A stretch of 64,000 bases of DNA from Cordia subcordata (Eukaryota > Streptophyta > Magnoliopsida > Boraginales > Cordiaceae), in contig JAPTOF010000006.1 in assembly GCA_028554755.1 (NCBI GenBank), positions 18,909,001-18,973,000 of the forward strand, given 5' to 3'. Made by a program: the position numbers and the translations under genes. Positions 46,251 through 59,876 of this stretch are shown here, piece after piece (the stretch's first letter is position 1; each line of letters begins with the position of its first letter). Below the pieces are notes generated by a model. That model was not told where the DNA came from, made no database searches, and saw nothing but the letters and a program-made list of their open reading frames with translations.

Positions 46251-46727
46251 CTCCTGCTGAGATTATGGCAAGTTCCATATTTTGGAAAGCTATCAAAGCT
46301 CCCACTTAATACTATGTGTAAACAACTTCATATATTATTCAAGCACATATATCATCAAAGCACATTAACCACAAAATATATCACACATATCAACATTATC
46401 CACGAAATATCACGCATATCAACATTAAGCGTCACACACATCAAGATTAAGCACATATCATAATTGGCTCCCAATTTTGGCATCATCAAATCATACAATA
46501 AACATAGGGAGTCTCAAAAGGTCAAAATAAGCATCATCTATATCAACCATAAGATGTTTAAAAGCATAACCCATAAAAATTAAGAGTACCCAAAAATAAT
46601 CCATGAGAAAATAGTAAAATAACCATGCAAATGCTAGATGCTAGAAAAGGAAATTGTTTTGGTGTAAGAAAAATGTAAAGCATTGTTTTTAAAGGAGGAA
46701 ATGAAGGCATTTAAGTCAGATAAGGAG
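46251..46727. other. Unassigned repeat-like sequence
   Basis: AT-rich, with runs of related words such as CACATATCAACATTA (about 46380-46450). No gene recognised. Confidence 0.35.
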
Positions 46728-48895
46728 TGTTGAGAATGATGTCCTAAAGTTAGTCGTCTATTATAAACTTCCTACTGATTTGTACATAAATCATCTTACT
46801 TTAGGCCTTACGTAATATTGAACATCTTCTCTTAATTGTTAGATCGTGATGTAGTTCTTACGATGACTAGATGGGGTTGTATGAATGAGGAATAGCCTGG
46901 TCGTCCTTAAACTTGGTTCGTAACCAAATGATAGAATTGATACTAAGACGTCAATTCTATTGAGCATAGATTATTGTGCATCACATAAGTTGGTTATCCT
47001 CATGACCATGGGGTGTAGAGACATCGGTGTGACCCATGGTGAGGTGTAGAGACATGCTCACTGAACATGACTTAATTACGAGCGTCCTATGGTATGCACC
47101 TTACTATTAGAGGATAGCTTGTAGTGAACATGGATGTCATATTCCCTCAGACGTAGGATTGCCATAGAGACTTGCTGATTACTCCCCATGCCTTGGTACT
47201 GACTACCCAAATTCCTAATCTGGTGACAAAAAGCTATTGGATATGGGCAAGTGTTACGAAGTCAATATGTAGGTCAAGATAGGATTGACCGCTCTGGATA
47301 TTAGGAGAATGATATTCTACTTAGTCCTAATTCATTAAGACATTGGCCAAAGCTTACTGCATGATGTGTCATGTGGTTACATCATGACGATTCATGGTGA
47401 GATTAGGACTTGACATGGAATAACTAATTAAGTGCTTGATAGTTTACCATGCCCTTAGGGTTATTTCGGACTATTGAGGGTCATAGGGAATCCACCATAA
47501 TGCCCAGGTTCGTTGAATATTGTCTTACAACTATTTGGCTTAATCAAACATTAAGAACCGTTGCTAGATGGTATTATCAATTAGTACAACGCTAGTCTAT
47601 CATCGATTAATACAAGGCTAGTCTTTGTATTTTTGGTTTAAGTTCGAACCTACAGAGTCACACAAAAGGTCAAGTGTTTTGTTGATGGATTGACCGATTA
47701 CATTTAATTAAGAATTAAGTGTGTCATTATTTAATTAAGAATTAAATAATGTTAATAATTAATGTATCTTAATATTGTTGGGATTGTATACCGTAAAGAC
47801 CATAAGCACATGGTGATTACTAGATATTAGACATAATTTGCTCATGATATTGTTCATATGATTGAGTTTTGTGCACCCTATTATCTCCATTTTTGCATTT
47901 GATCAATGACTTGGGTATACAGTAAGGCTGGACACATAGTAGGTCCAAGTCTAGATTTGGTGATATCTTAAATTGGTCTACAACCAAATGGTGGTGTTGG
48001 TCACTTTACCAGGGCAAGGCTATAGCAGGTGAGTCTTCTTGAAAGAGTGATCTACCTAGGTCATTGGATGTTTTTATGGACTACACTCCTAGTGCGTATG
48101 TCACACATTGGACAGAGCCACTGTGAGTATGTCTTCTGGGAACTGTACCATCATATACAGAAGACGAGATACTCACAGCTTCTGAGTGACCAATGCTCTT
48201 AATCTTGAGCATGCGTGGATGAACTAACTAAGTTAAGTGTAATACTTTGATGTGCCCTAAGGAGAGGTCTTAAATGATAAGATTGTCTACCTTATACATT
48301 GGGTGTTGTATTCTAGTTTAGTTAGGATATGCATATGCAACAGCAAAGTCTATGTGCCCTTTTGGATTTGTCCACTCGATCACTAGGAATTTAGTACTAG
48401 TGACATTGCCCTTTCGCAGTATATCAATCATTTGGCTTGTGGATCGCTCCCTGGATTAAGAGATCTATGATCAGTTGATTATCACCATATAGGACTAGAG
48501 ATTCCAAGGTTTAGATGTAGTCTTGGAGGTGATGGTACTTGTTAGACTGGCCTTGACTATGGGTATCCATAGAGGGGTGTTTTGATCATTTTATTCAGTT
48601 GGTCAAAGACAGAGGTCACTAGAGCGGGGGATAAGCTCTTGCTTAGCTAGTAATTATCCTTGGAGTATGGCTTTGGTCTTCTGGTGGTAATAGACCGAGG
48701 TCAAAATGGCCTGAGTGTAGCCAAAGTGGTGGTGAGGGCATTTTGATCATTTTGGGAGTCAAGGGTAATTATGTCTTTTGGTCCCTTTACTAGCCATTAT
48801 TCTATTAGATACATTAATTGAGGTAAATTAATTATGTGGATTGCTTAATTAAGATTTGAGTTTAGAATTAAGAAGAAATTTAATTATTTGGTCTT

Positions 48896-50900
48896 TGATG
48901 TATTTACACTTACAAGTGCATAGGTCGTTTGTAGCAAAGCGCACAAGTACGAGTATAATTCTTCTATAGGAAGACTATCTTAGTTTAGTCTCTATGTGCT
49001 CGATGCCTAAAACTAGCTGCGTGCATGTGTGTTCTTTCTTTAGGATGAAAGGGAGCTCAGGAAAAGGAAAATAAACCTAAGCTACCCCAATCTAATGGAG
49101 GAACTATAGATGCCAAGCTAAGGAAATAAAGGTCTACAAGGTGGAAAAACATCTCGGGCATGGATTAAGGCTAAGGTGACACCACTACCGATAGCTTTTA
49201 AGCACAAAATAACATAGGCAACTTCACTTAGGCATTTTAAGAAACTCATAGACGTGTTTGATTATCAACACATAGACATATTGATTCATGCCATTAATCA
49301 ATGTAAAGAAGCATGTATTAATAGCCAAAGATATACACAAATCCTTTATTATAAGCCCTAATCTAATTTACAACAATAAACACCCAAATATCTAGCCTAA
49401 TTTAGCAATATATTTACAAGAAATAGAAAGAGAACAAGAAGAACTCTTCTAAATCTTGCTTCCACATCTGCACAAATCCTTCAAATCCTTGTTAAATACT
49501 TCAATCCTAGCTTAGTATGGGGTTTAGATGGAAGTTTTGAGTGTTAATTGAAGTGGGAAAAGGGTTAAGGTTAATGGCTGTGAGAGATTATTGGGTTCCT
49601 CCCCTCAAAATAAGCCAAAAAGCCCTAAATATACTCTTTTTGCTACAAAAATCGATTGCTGGGTCTATCACCCGGCTTAAATTTAAGTGATTTCAGCCAA
49701 AATTGTGGTACTATCTAATCTAAGTTAGAAGTAGGGCCAGTTGACCGGCCCTAGGCTGGGGTGTGACCAGCCTTAGGTAAAAAACACCCAATATTTGCTC
49801 TTTTCGTGCTCGGCTTTGCTCGGTTCCTCCCCTGGTACACTATTCATGAGCACAAGTCTAAATATCCCACAAGTGCACGAGATGTGTATAGTACAGTGTG
49901 TGCGAGTGCGAGGTTGAATCCACAAGGAGGCCTAACGTGTATGGTGTCCTAAGCTAAGTGCATCTTAAAAGCTACGTGTTGAGGTCCTAACTACAATATT
50001 TTTGGGGTTTTTGATTTAAAGGGAGCTAGGGAAAAGTAAACCTAATCTAAGAATGAGGAAATAAAAAAGTAGTGTGTATGTGTGGGTGATGGTGGAATCA
50101 AGCTATCTAAGGGGATGCTAACACCTGGAAATGGGGAATAGGGTGATTACGGCTTGCAAATGGGTGATTACTACTTCTTGTTAGGGTTGCTTGATGGATT
50201 AAACTCGGTTGCTCTCGTCTCTTCTCCTAACTAGCCTTTTAATTACACCCTCAGACTTAGTGTGAATCCGTCCCTAGATGTCGACCCCTAGAGCCACGGT
50301 GTATGGTCTTTATGACTTAGGGCGATGGGCTAGCTAGTTAGGATTCTAGGTGACTTAGATCGATCTAACCCTAGCGTCTAAACCGTTGGCTGGATTTAAA
50401 GCTAAGACCTAGTCCGTCTAAGGTTGACTATTCTACCCTAAAACCCATTAGCTGGATTTAAAGCTAAGGGAGACTCGACCTAGGCTAGCCATTACTTATG
50501 CACCATCGATCATCATCACAATAGCAGATATTAACGTTTAAGCACAAAGCAAACACTTCTAAGGCATGGCATTCAAGAATATTCTAGGGTATTCTAATAC
50601 TAAGCACATAGACATACTTAGATTACACCAATTTAAGCAATGGCACCCGACATGTATACAATAAAAGCTATTATGCTATTAAGTACACTAACACACACAT
50701 AGACATGTATATAGGCATATCCACCTCATGTAATCACCATAAAAACACATAGACATGCTAGCATAATGATTTAGAAATGGTTAATAGCAGAATAGACTTC
50801 AATATACATATGCTACATCATTGAGGCATTTCTACAAACACATAGACATGAATGTAAATTTGCCAATCAAAACCCTAAGCACAAGCATATATATATATAC

Positions 50901-50945
<45 letters not shown>

Positions 50946-52101
50946 AAACCCTAAGCACAAGCATATATATATATATATATATAAATCCATCAAATACCCA
51001 TAACAATAATGTAATAATCATCTATAATACAAGAGTAAATCAGCCTATATAGCTCTAATCAAACATACATTAACTTAGGATAAAAGAGAAACAAAGAAGC
51101 TACCCTTTTATCTAAAGCCATATCTTTACAATTCAAGAGCTATGCCAAAATCCTTGTGTTTGATCCTCTTAGAGGCTTGATTCCAAAGTGCCTTTGTGTA
51201 TGAAAGAGTGTGAGAGGTGGGAGATAAGAGAATTAGGGTTTTGGGAGATAGGTGTGAAAGAATATGACTTAATTGTCTTGTAAAATGGCCAAAAGCAAGC
51301 TTATATAGCCAATTTCTGCGACTACCGGAACACTTAACCGGAGCATCGGTACCAAAGGGCCTCTATTCCAATAGTAAAAGCTTGCTCTCTATTTTTGACG
51401 GAATAGTGAGCCGGAGCACCGGTACTCTGAAGCCAGTGCTCTGGTAGTGTAATCTTTTGGCATCGTTTTCGCTCCGCTCTGCTTTGCTTTTGGTTGCTTT
51501 GGTCTTTGTCCTGAAGCTTCCCAACATGATTTTCTTCAATGTTTAATCTTCAAAACCATCTTAAATACTTGCCTAAGCCATCTTCATCTTTGTTCAGCTC
51601 AAGACATTCCTCAAACTCACCTAGAACACAAGATAAGTGTACTTTGGTGTAGCATTTATGCTTTAAGCTCAACTATAGACACCAAAAGCTTAATATGCTC
51701 AAGTACAATATAAATACTATACTAATACACCTTATAGAGCACAAAACACCTCAAAATGGATATAGAAATACAATGCAAAATCACATATGAAACCAACACA
51801 TCCCCTTTTTTGCGCAGCGACCTCTAAATTGCACTTTTCTTGATTTCTCCACATCTAAAACACCTTTAAATTTGCTCCATCATCAAATCATCATATATTT
51901 GAGCTCAATTTCTTCTCTCAAAATGTGCCTAAAACATGAAATAAGGCACTTAGTGTAACATTTATGCATTTTGACACTTATATGCATAAATATGACTACA
52001 AAATGCACAAACACAACCTTAAATGCACTCAATTATGCTCAAAACACCCTAGAAAGTGTATGAAAACAATATATACAAACATAAACAAATCACACACATC
52101 A
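48896..52101 (-). repeat. Solo LTR F (R family), nested in I
   Basis: Plus-strand ends TGATGTATTTAC and CACACACATCA. Flanks GTCTT (48891-48895) and TTCTT (52102-52106) match in 4 of 5 bases. Without Z it is about 1.23 kb, a short member of the R family. Non-coding. Confidence 0.75.
49833..51800 (-). repeat. Solo LTR Z (R family), nested in F
   Basis: 1968 bp, plus-strand ends TGGTACACTATTC and ACCAACACA, with perfect TSD TCCCC (49828-49832, 51801-51805). It is the most complete minus-strand member of the R family and is colinear, inverted, with G (60709-62744). AT microsatellites at 50888-50942 and 50963-50982 lie inside. No coding domain. Confidence 0.88.
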
Positions 52102-53259
52102 TTCTTCTTAATATAACTCATGGATATCTTAATTAGATAAGCAAAGCCCACATGAAAGATTTTTAGTGTTTGAGGTGAAATATTTTGGGTAGCCTTATCC
52201 CTAGGAAATATTCCATTTCTAGAAGGACTAAAGAGGGGTGTTATGGTGAAACACAATATTCTAGGAACCTTATCCTTATTAGGGTTGCCTTGTACTGTAA
52301 ATAGTACAAGATAGGCATAACCTACATAAGAGAATACGAGAGAGAATGATATATTTTCTTGGTAGGTGTGTATAGTATTTTTCACACATTAGCACCAAGA
52401 ACACACACTAAAATCCATAATCTCAATTTGGCCTTAAAAAATTGCTTTCCCATTATATAGCAAATTGTATCATAGCAATAGAGCTTTGGAAATAGTGGAG
52501 AAGACCATTAAGGGGCTAATATGAGGTGGGTATTAAGAAGCTAACTTTGCTTTTAGGCCACGCTATGAGGGTAATAGGTCTTAACTTTACCTTTATGTTT
52601 TTTACTTGAATGTGATGCCCACGTGTATAATAGATTTTATTTATGTTATGTTTCTGCTCCCATTGTTGTTAATATGATTTTGAATTGGTTTAAAATCTTG
52701 AATAACAACTAGTCATGAGAATAGCATCTGGATCTAACAAATATTTAATTGAGAATTAAATATATAACATTAATTATTTATTTATTGGTCACGGGTTTAA
52801 TTTCATCTATTTTCGGTTAGCACCGACATAAGGTATTAAATTAAATCATGGGCTAAATGGGTTGAGAATTAAATAAGGATTTAATTTTAATAATTGGTCT
52901 TGGACTTAAGAAGTCCATGACTTTAAGTCTAAAAAGTTCAGGCTTAATAGGTTAGAAGACAAGGGCCTGGGGCTTTAGAAGGCTCAAGCCATTCTTTATT
53001 TATTAATATCAGAATTGTTTTGTATGTATTATTGATTTTGTCAGTTTTATAGAAAACTCCACCCATAAAGGAGAAAAAACCCTAGCCTCTATCTTTAATA
53101 CTTTGATCACGTACAAAGAGAGGGAAGTTTGACACTTCTGCAAGGCATATTATCAAGAATCAAACACTTCTTCTCTTTCTTGAAATTTTTATTAAGATCT
53201 TGATCCTGTGGAAGAAATTCGAAGAAAGTCACCATGATTTCCTAAAGTGGTATTAGAGC

Positions 53260-53883
53260 TAGAGCTTTTTTATGCACATTTTCGTCATTATATTGTATAA
53301 TCTTGGCTTGGGTTTGTATATAGATGATATACAAATTATTTTTCTTTCGTGATTATATTGCACAATCTTGTCTTGGGTATGTATATAGATTATATACAAA
53401 TTATTTTTACAATTTCTGTTAAATTGTATTGCGTATTAATAAAGTTCCGTTATATTAGTCCCTCACGTGTCTTTGCTGTATGAGCATTAATGGCATGCTG
53501 TCTTGTTTATACATTAATGGAGTCTCGAAATCTGTAACAAGGTTGCAAGTTTTCATGAAAGAATTTAAGCAAAAATGTTTTGATCTCAGCTTGGCGCGAT
53601 CCCAAATTCTCTGCATCTCAATTCCAATTGCCAACCACTTTGGCAAAGAACTATTCGTTGTTAAGAGTGCTTTCATATTATATACATATATGTTTTTATT
53701 AGCTTAATATTGCATTTTATGATGATTTTGATGGTGCAAATTTTATCTTATGTACTAAAGCATCTTGTGAGCTTGATTGCATATTCTTAAGATAGATGCT
53801 TGGAAGTAATGAAAATGTTGGACTTGAGCCTTGATCATTTAAAGATTGCTATTTCAAGAATAGAGCTCAAAGAGGAAGAAGAT
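53260..53883 (+). other. Element J internal sequence, non-coding
   Basis: Starts after the PBS. Contains a tandem near-duplicate of about 63 bp (53288-53350 and 53352-53412, both with GTATATAGAT and ATACAAATTATTTTT). The open frames at 53480-53707 and 53676-53455 have no recognisable gag domain. Confidence 0.4.
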
Positions 53884-55750
53884 TGTTAGGATTAGTATGC
53901 CCTAAAGCTCACTTGCATATGACATTTTGGATGTCAAAAAATGTATAATCATTTTGTGAAATGGTATTATGAGTTTCTTACATATTATGTTTGGTATGTT
54001 TTATTGATGTATGTATAAAGGTCCCTTGACTTGAACTAATGACTTGGGTGCAAAGTGAGGCTGGACGCACAGTAGGTCCAAGTGTAGATTTAGTCACGCC
54101 ATAAAATTGAGTCCATAACTAAATCATAGTGATGGGCATTCTACTAGGATAAAGTTATACAGAGTAAGTCTCCTCATTGAGAGTGATCTGCCTAGGTCAT
54201 TGGAGGACTTTTCGAATTTATCTCTATAGTAAGTGTGTCGTGTATTAGACAGGATCATTGTGAGTATGTTTTCTAGAGACATATTATTAAAGAAAGAAAA
54301 CAAGATACTCTCTACTACTAAATGATCATTGCTCTTAATCTTGAGCATATGTGGATCAACTAATGAAGTTAGGGTTTGGTACTTTCATTCATTATGGATG
54401 AGATCTTAATTTATTAGGATCAACAGCCTTGTGTATTGAATGCTAAGTTGTAATTAATTGGAACATGCATATGTAATATGAAATCTATGTGCCCCCTTTG
54501 GGATTGTTCAAATTTATCATTCGAATATAGATTTAGTGATACTACCTTTATGGGGGTATCGGTCATATGGCTTAAGGGTCGTTCCCTAGATCAAGAGATT
54601 CCATGACCAAGGATGGTTCCAATGAAAAAAGATGCAGCTAAGGGAGGTGATAGTTCATGAGCCAAAGGACCAGCCTTAGCTATGGGTATACATAGAGGGG
54701 CATTATGGTCGGTTATTTAGTAGGTCAAAGACAAAGTTCACATTCTTTTGTGATAAGCTTTTGGGAAATAGCAATTATTCTTAGAGTGCAACTTTGATCT
54801 TATGGTGGAATACATCGGAGTTAAAAAATAATTACTATGTTGCCTAGATCGGGCAAGGACATTTTTGATTCTTTTTGGAAGGAAAGGTTAATTGTGTCTT
54901 CTTGGTCCCTTCCCTAGTTGAAATGACTTTGAGAGAGTAATCTTGAAAGAGCAAATTCCATATTATGGTAGTAGCCTTATTGGGCAAAAGCTTGGAATTG
55001 GGTTTGGGCTTTCTTTAGAATCCAAAATAACCTCATTGGGCTTAGATGGTTTCTTATTGGACTTGGGCCTCCACATTGATTATGGACTATGTGCTGGGCT
55101 TAGATTGTGGGCTTGGACCAATCTTCCAAGACATGTGCTAGAAAGTTACTATGAGAAGAATTCAAATTGTACAAGCTTCCATGACATGTGGCAAACATTT
55201 TACTACTAGGAAAAAGTTTTCTACATGGAAAGTTTACAAGGTTTAGGTGTCAACTTTTCCTATAAATAGGCAAGACCTTAAATCATTTCTAGCATCCAAA
55301 AATTTTGTAGTTGATCTCTTCTATTTTGGCAAGAGAATACTGCAACACATAATACACATTTATTGTGTGGTTTTTGCTCTAGATTTTTAAGAGCACATTA
55401 CTTTGCTTCTTCCAACACAAGAGGCTATTCTCTCAAGATAAGTCTCTTTAATCATAGGAAAGAAAACAAGGAAGTTGCCTATTGCGGCACCCTTATAATA
55501 AAATTTTTTAACAGCCTTGTCTGTGAGCGAGAACAAAGCTCGTGGTGGTTATAGCTTTATTAAAGGCCCCACGCTTTAAGAGGTTAGCTTTACATATTTT
55601 TGCAAATACTAGTTATGTTGTATATGTTCTTAAGCTGGTTCTTATGTGTATTATGTGTTTTTTTTTTTAATTTTCTTAGCATATTTTCTTGGTAGAATTT
55701 TTTGAAAATATGGACTAGGATAGACCACATGTAATATTATCGATCCTACA
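53884..55750 (+). repeat. Solo LTR K (A/B family)
   Basis: 1867 bp from TGTTAGGATTAG to GATCCTACA with perfect TSD AAGAT (53879-53883, 55751-55755). It is in sense orientation on the plus strand, opposite to A, B and C. No internal sequence remains, so LTR-LTR recombination removed it. Confidence 0.9.
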
Positions 55751-55755
55751 AAGAT

Positions 55756-56266
55756 GAGGAGTCATATGGCAGAAACGAGGCGTCATAAAAGGTATTGGAC
55801 CAATGCTTCTTGTGAATAGCCTTAGGTTCACAGTAATAGCTCAAATTATTTATCTGTTCATTGCATACTTTACATAAAACCTTTGTGGGTGATGTTTTAC
55901 AAATTTAAAGTCTTAATTTCATTGCATAAAAGCTTGAAAACTTTAGACAAATGTGTTGGCATATTTTTGGACATCATTTGGCCTAGAAAAACCTTCTTTA
56001 ATTGGTTTGTACTTGCAAAATGTCTTGACTCAATGTTGGAAGCCTTTTAAAATTGTTTGGCATAGTTTTCAGATGTTCTGGAGTGGCCGGACCCTTAGCC
56101 AGTTGACCGGCCTCCTCTGCAGCAATAAATACTGTAGCTAATTTCTTACTGTTGCAACCTAATTTTTACCCTTTTTCTTAACCACCATTGCCCTAGCACT
56201 CAAATTCTAAATATGTTTTCCTATCATTCAATAGAGATCCTCTAAGTTTTCTAAACTCTTTCATAT
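55756..56266 (+). other. Probable decayed LTR segment
   Basis: Non-coding. Contains AGTGGCCGGACCC and CCAGTTGACCGGCC words and a TAACCACCATTGCCCTAGC stretch resembling the 3' part of copia LTRs. Ends not defined. Confidence 0.35.
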
Positions 56267-59215
56267 TGATATGCTATTTGTGAGCACAAGCCTATATAGC
56301 CCGCAAGCACATGGGTCGCATGTAGGACAATGTGTGTGAGTGTGGAGTCGAATCCACGGGAAAGTCAAACGTGTGTGGTATCCTAAGCTTTGTGTATCCG
56401 AAGGAGCTACGTGTTAGGATCTAAAACTAATGGAATGGAGTATGGGAAAAGTAAATCTAACCTAAGGGTAAGAAAATAAAAAGATGTGTATGTGATGAAG
56501 GAATCAAGTGTCAAAAATTGGGGACTAAGGTGATTATAGCTTGTAAATAGGTGATTACTAATTCTTTCTAAGGTTGCTTGATGAAATATACTAAGTGCTC
56601 TCATCTAGACCTCAATTAGCCTTCTAATTTGATACCCTAAGCCTTAATATGGGTTTGTCCCTAAGTAGCGATGCCTAGAAGTAGGGCATGGTCTTTATGA
56701 CTTAGGAATTAGGGATAGTGATCATAAACCTTTAAGAGTGTTATCCGCAAGCACACGGGTCACGATAGTATAGCGTGCAAGTGCGGGGTATTGTCCACAA
56801 GAAGGCTATTTAAGTGTATGGCTCTGAGTGAAAGTGTGTCCTATACTAGATACATGTGGTCCTACCTACCTTTTTTAGAGTTTTCGAATTGATTGGAACT
56901 CTAATTTAAACCTAAACTAAGGAAAAATAAACTTAACTAATGGGAATAATGGTATAAACAAGCTACGAAAGTGAGGATCTATAAGGGTTTGGGGAAACTT
57001 AGAGGTGATTGCTCATTTGGAATTGATTTGGGTTCCTAACCTTATTTTGAGGCTATTGATGGTTTGTCTACTCCGACGGGCTTAGTTTACTAGACTTGCC
57101 ACTTTTAACTATTGGTGCAACCCTATCCTTAACTAGGTCTAATTAGAAGTATAGGTTTGTCCTAGCTAGCTAGGGCTTTTGGGTCTAGTTCTAAGTCGCT
57201 AGGGTGTTGATTAATGTCCTAATAAGATTTAACCTTTTAGTTATGCTTCAAACTAGAGATTAAGCCCCCTAGGTCAAGCAAGTGATAATGGTACCTTTTT
57301 AGCCATGTTTCATACTAGAGGTGATTACCTATTATATTGAAGGCATTAAGAACACAAGTAATTAACACAAATGTAGTTGCAAGTAGAGCTCATGCCATTA
57401 ACATGGATTATGGCTAAGGTGAGGCCACTACTATTAGCATCTAAACACAAATTACACATGCAAACTCATAGAGGCATTTCATCAAGCATATGGACATGTT
57501 TAATTTCAAGCCATAGAAATATAAGAACAAAGCATGTATATATAACCATAAATATCTCAAAACAAGTATTTAGTACTTAACCCAATACAAAAATAGCAAT
57601 CATCCTTAATCTAGAGCTAATCTAACATAGTATAAACAAGAATAAAGAGAAGAATGTAAAGCTCCCTCATTATCCTTGCTTACTCTTTACAAATCTTGCT
57701 CTAAAAACCTTCAAATCCTTGTTTGATCTTTAAATCCAAGGTTGTTTATGGATGGAATCGATGTGGGATTAAGTGTGTGAGGTGTATGAATGATGGGATT
57801 TAGGTTTTGTGTAATGGGCATGAGAGATGGTGTTAATCAATCTGAAAATATGCCTAAAATCGTGCTTTTCTAGCTCCTTAGCGGCACTACCAACTACCCT
57901 TACCCATCAATCAGTACTTTGGAAGGGTTGACTAGCACAAAAATGAGCTCTCTGGATTTACCGGGGGACCCTACCGGCTGGCTGGTACTTATTGGGGGGC
58001 CTTACCGAGGACCCTACTGGCGAACCCCCTTACACTTGATAGCTCAACTTTGAAACTTTATATCTTGCTCATTTCTTTGTCTTTTCACATGTGGTCTTCT
58101 ACGTTGAGCTCGTTTTCTCCTTATTTACACTCCTCCCATCCTAAAACTTACCTACAAACATAAAATGAGCACTGAGCATAGTGTTTTCTCTTTAAGCTCA
58201 ACTATGAACATTAAATTCGAGTATGCACAACTATAGTATAAGTACCATACTGAGGCTATCTAGTAGGCACAAATCACCTTCACATAAGTATAGGAATACA
58301 AACCAAATACACACAAAACCAACACTTTAGATAGCTAATAGGATTCTAGGTGATTTAGATCGATCTAACCCTAATACTTAGTCCACTGGTTACCCCAATC
58401 TGATCCTAGGACTTGGTGCGAGTCCGTCCCTAAGTTTTGCCCTACTTAGAGCTACTGCGTGGTCTTTATGAGCCTAGGATGTTAGGGTAGACTAACTAGT
58501 CTTCTTAAATGAACTAAGGTCAACTAATCCTATCCAGACTCCTATTGGCAGAATTTAAAGCTAAAGGAGACTCGACCTAGGCTAGTTACTAGTTATGTGC
58601 CATCAATCTCATCACACTAGTAAATATTAACAATATAAGCACAAAGCATGTACATCTAGGGCATGGAATTTGGGAATACACCGGCCTATTCCACTGCTAA
58701 GCATATAGACATACTTAGATTACACCAATTTAAGCAATAGCAATGACATGTATGCAATAAAAGATATTTATGCTAACACGCACACATAGATATGTTACCT
58801 ACTTCATGTAATCACCACACAAACATATAGACATGCTAGTACAATGATTTAGAAATGGTTAATAGCATAATAGACTTTAATACATACAACTACATCATTA
58901 GACATTTCTACAAACACATAAACTTGTATGTAAATTTGCCATAGAAACCCTAGGCACAAGTATATATATATAAATCCGTCAAGTTCCCAGGAATAAAGAG
59001 TAGTAATCAATCCATAATTACAAGAATAATTACCCTACATAGCTCTAATCATACATAATTAGATTTGGGATAAAAGAAATACTTTCTACCTAAATCCATG
59101 TTTTACAATCCATGAGCTATGCCCAATCCTTGTGTTTGATCCTCTTAGAGACTTGATTCCAAAGTGTTTTTGTGTTTAGAAGTCAGTGTATTAGGTGAGT
59201 TTAGGTGGATTTAGG
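56267..59215 (-). repeat. LTR D (R family), truncated, with E nested in it
   Basis: Starts TGATATGCTATTTG, colinear with Z until about 59215, where similarity stops (the last third of the LTR is missing). Interrupted by E at 56719-58329. Words such as GATCGATCTAACCCTA and CATAGACATACTTAG are shared with Z, G and H. Confidence 0.7.
56719..58329 (-). repeat. LTR E (R-related), nested in D
   Basis: D's sequence breaks at GGAATTAGGGATAG and resumes at GATAGCTAATAGG; GATAG (56714-56718, 58330-58334) is the likely TSD. E starts TGATCATAAACC; CCAACA lies 5 bases inside the right edge, so the terminal bases are not canonical. About 1.6 kb, non-coding. Confidence 0.6.
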
Positions 59216-59876
59216 ATTCCAAGTTTTTTTCCTTTTTTCCATTTATATGGATTTTTCACATTTTTTGTATTACATTACATAACAAAAAGAAAAGAAAAAG
59301 AATGGCTAAGGCACATAAAAAAGAACCAATCAAGAAAAGAGCACTCATATCAAAACCTCTTTCTCAACACTTCTTTTGGCCAAGCCATGGGGTAGCTACA
59401 AGGTGCATTCTTAGAGGCACTCACTCGCCACAACTTTAAAGGGTATCTCCTTCAAGTCTCAGCTCTCTCTCCACTCTATTCACTCCCCATAATACAATCT
59501 TATCTCCACCAATCAATTAAATCAATCACAAGAGCCAAGGCACCAATCAACAAGAGATAAATGACTATTTACATAAAAATAAAAAAAATTTTCACCATTT
59601 TAAGCACATAATGCACATCTACCCCATACAAAGCATAAAACAATAAAACCAAACTCTCATACCCTTAAAACTAAACTTTGCTTGTCCTTAGGCAAATAGA
59701 ACAATACTACTCAATAAGTAAATAGGAAACACAAAGTAAGGGTGGGAGGGATGGAGTAGATGAACGAGAAACATGTGGAGAAAGAATAGATACAACCTTG
59801 TGTATTTTTGAAGCTCTTCAATGCCAATGGTCAATAATTTGTCTACTAATCCTATTTCTCAACAAATGACAAATAC
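59216..59876. other. Unassigned segment between D and H
   Basis: Non-coding; resembles retroelement leader sequence (a CTTTGCTTGTCCTTAGGCAA phrase near 59675) but no LTR, PBS or PPT was identified. It separates oppositely oriented R-family LTRs. Confidence 0.35.

Larger units (their letters stand above)
47776..52739 (+). repeat. Solo LTR I, nested in J
   Basis: Starts TGTTGGGATTGTATACC, ends GATCTAACA, flanked by AATAT on both sides (47771-47775, 52740-52744). Without insertion F it is about 1.75 kb. Blocks such as GACTTGGGTATACAGTAAGGC and GTGAGTATGTCTTCTGG show it is a distant relative of the A/B/K LTRs. Confidence 0.85.
46728..53245 (+). repeat. LTR J, copia 5' LTR, interrupted by three nested LTRs
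   Basis: Starts TGTTGAGAATGATGTCC. Its sequence runs to 47775, then resumes at 52740 after insertion I and ends near 53245. A primer site TGGTATTAGAGC (53248-53259) follows, so J is the 5' LTR of a plus-strand copia element. Without I the LTR is about 1.55 kb. The end sequence CCTAAA is changed from a usual CA end. Internal coding sequence was not recognised, and the partner LTR is not in the window. Confidence 0.75.

Noticed and set aside
50821..51003. 60-codon frame rich in Tyr-Ile
   Set aside because: Translation of the AT microsatellites inside LTR Z.
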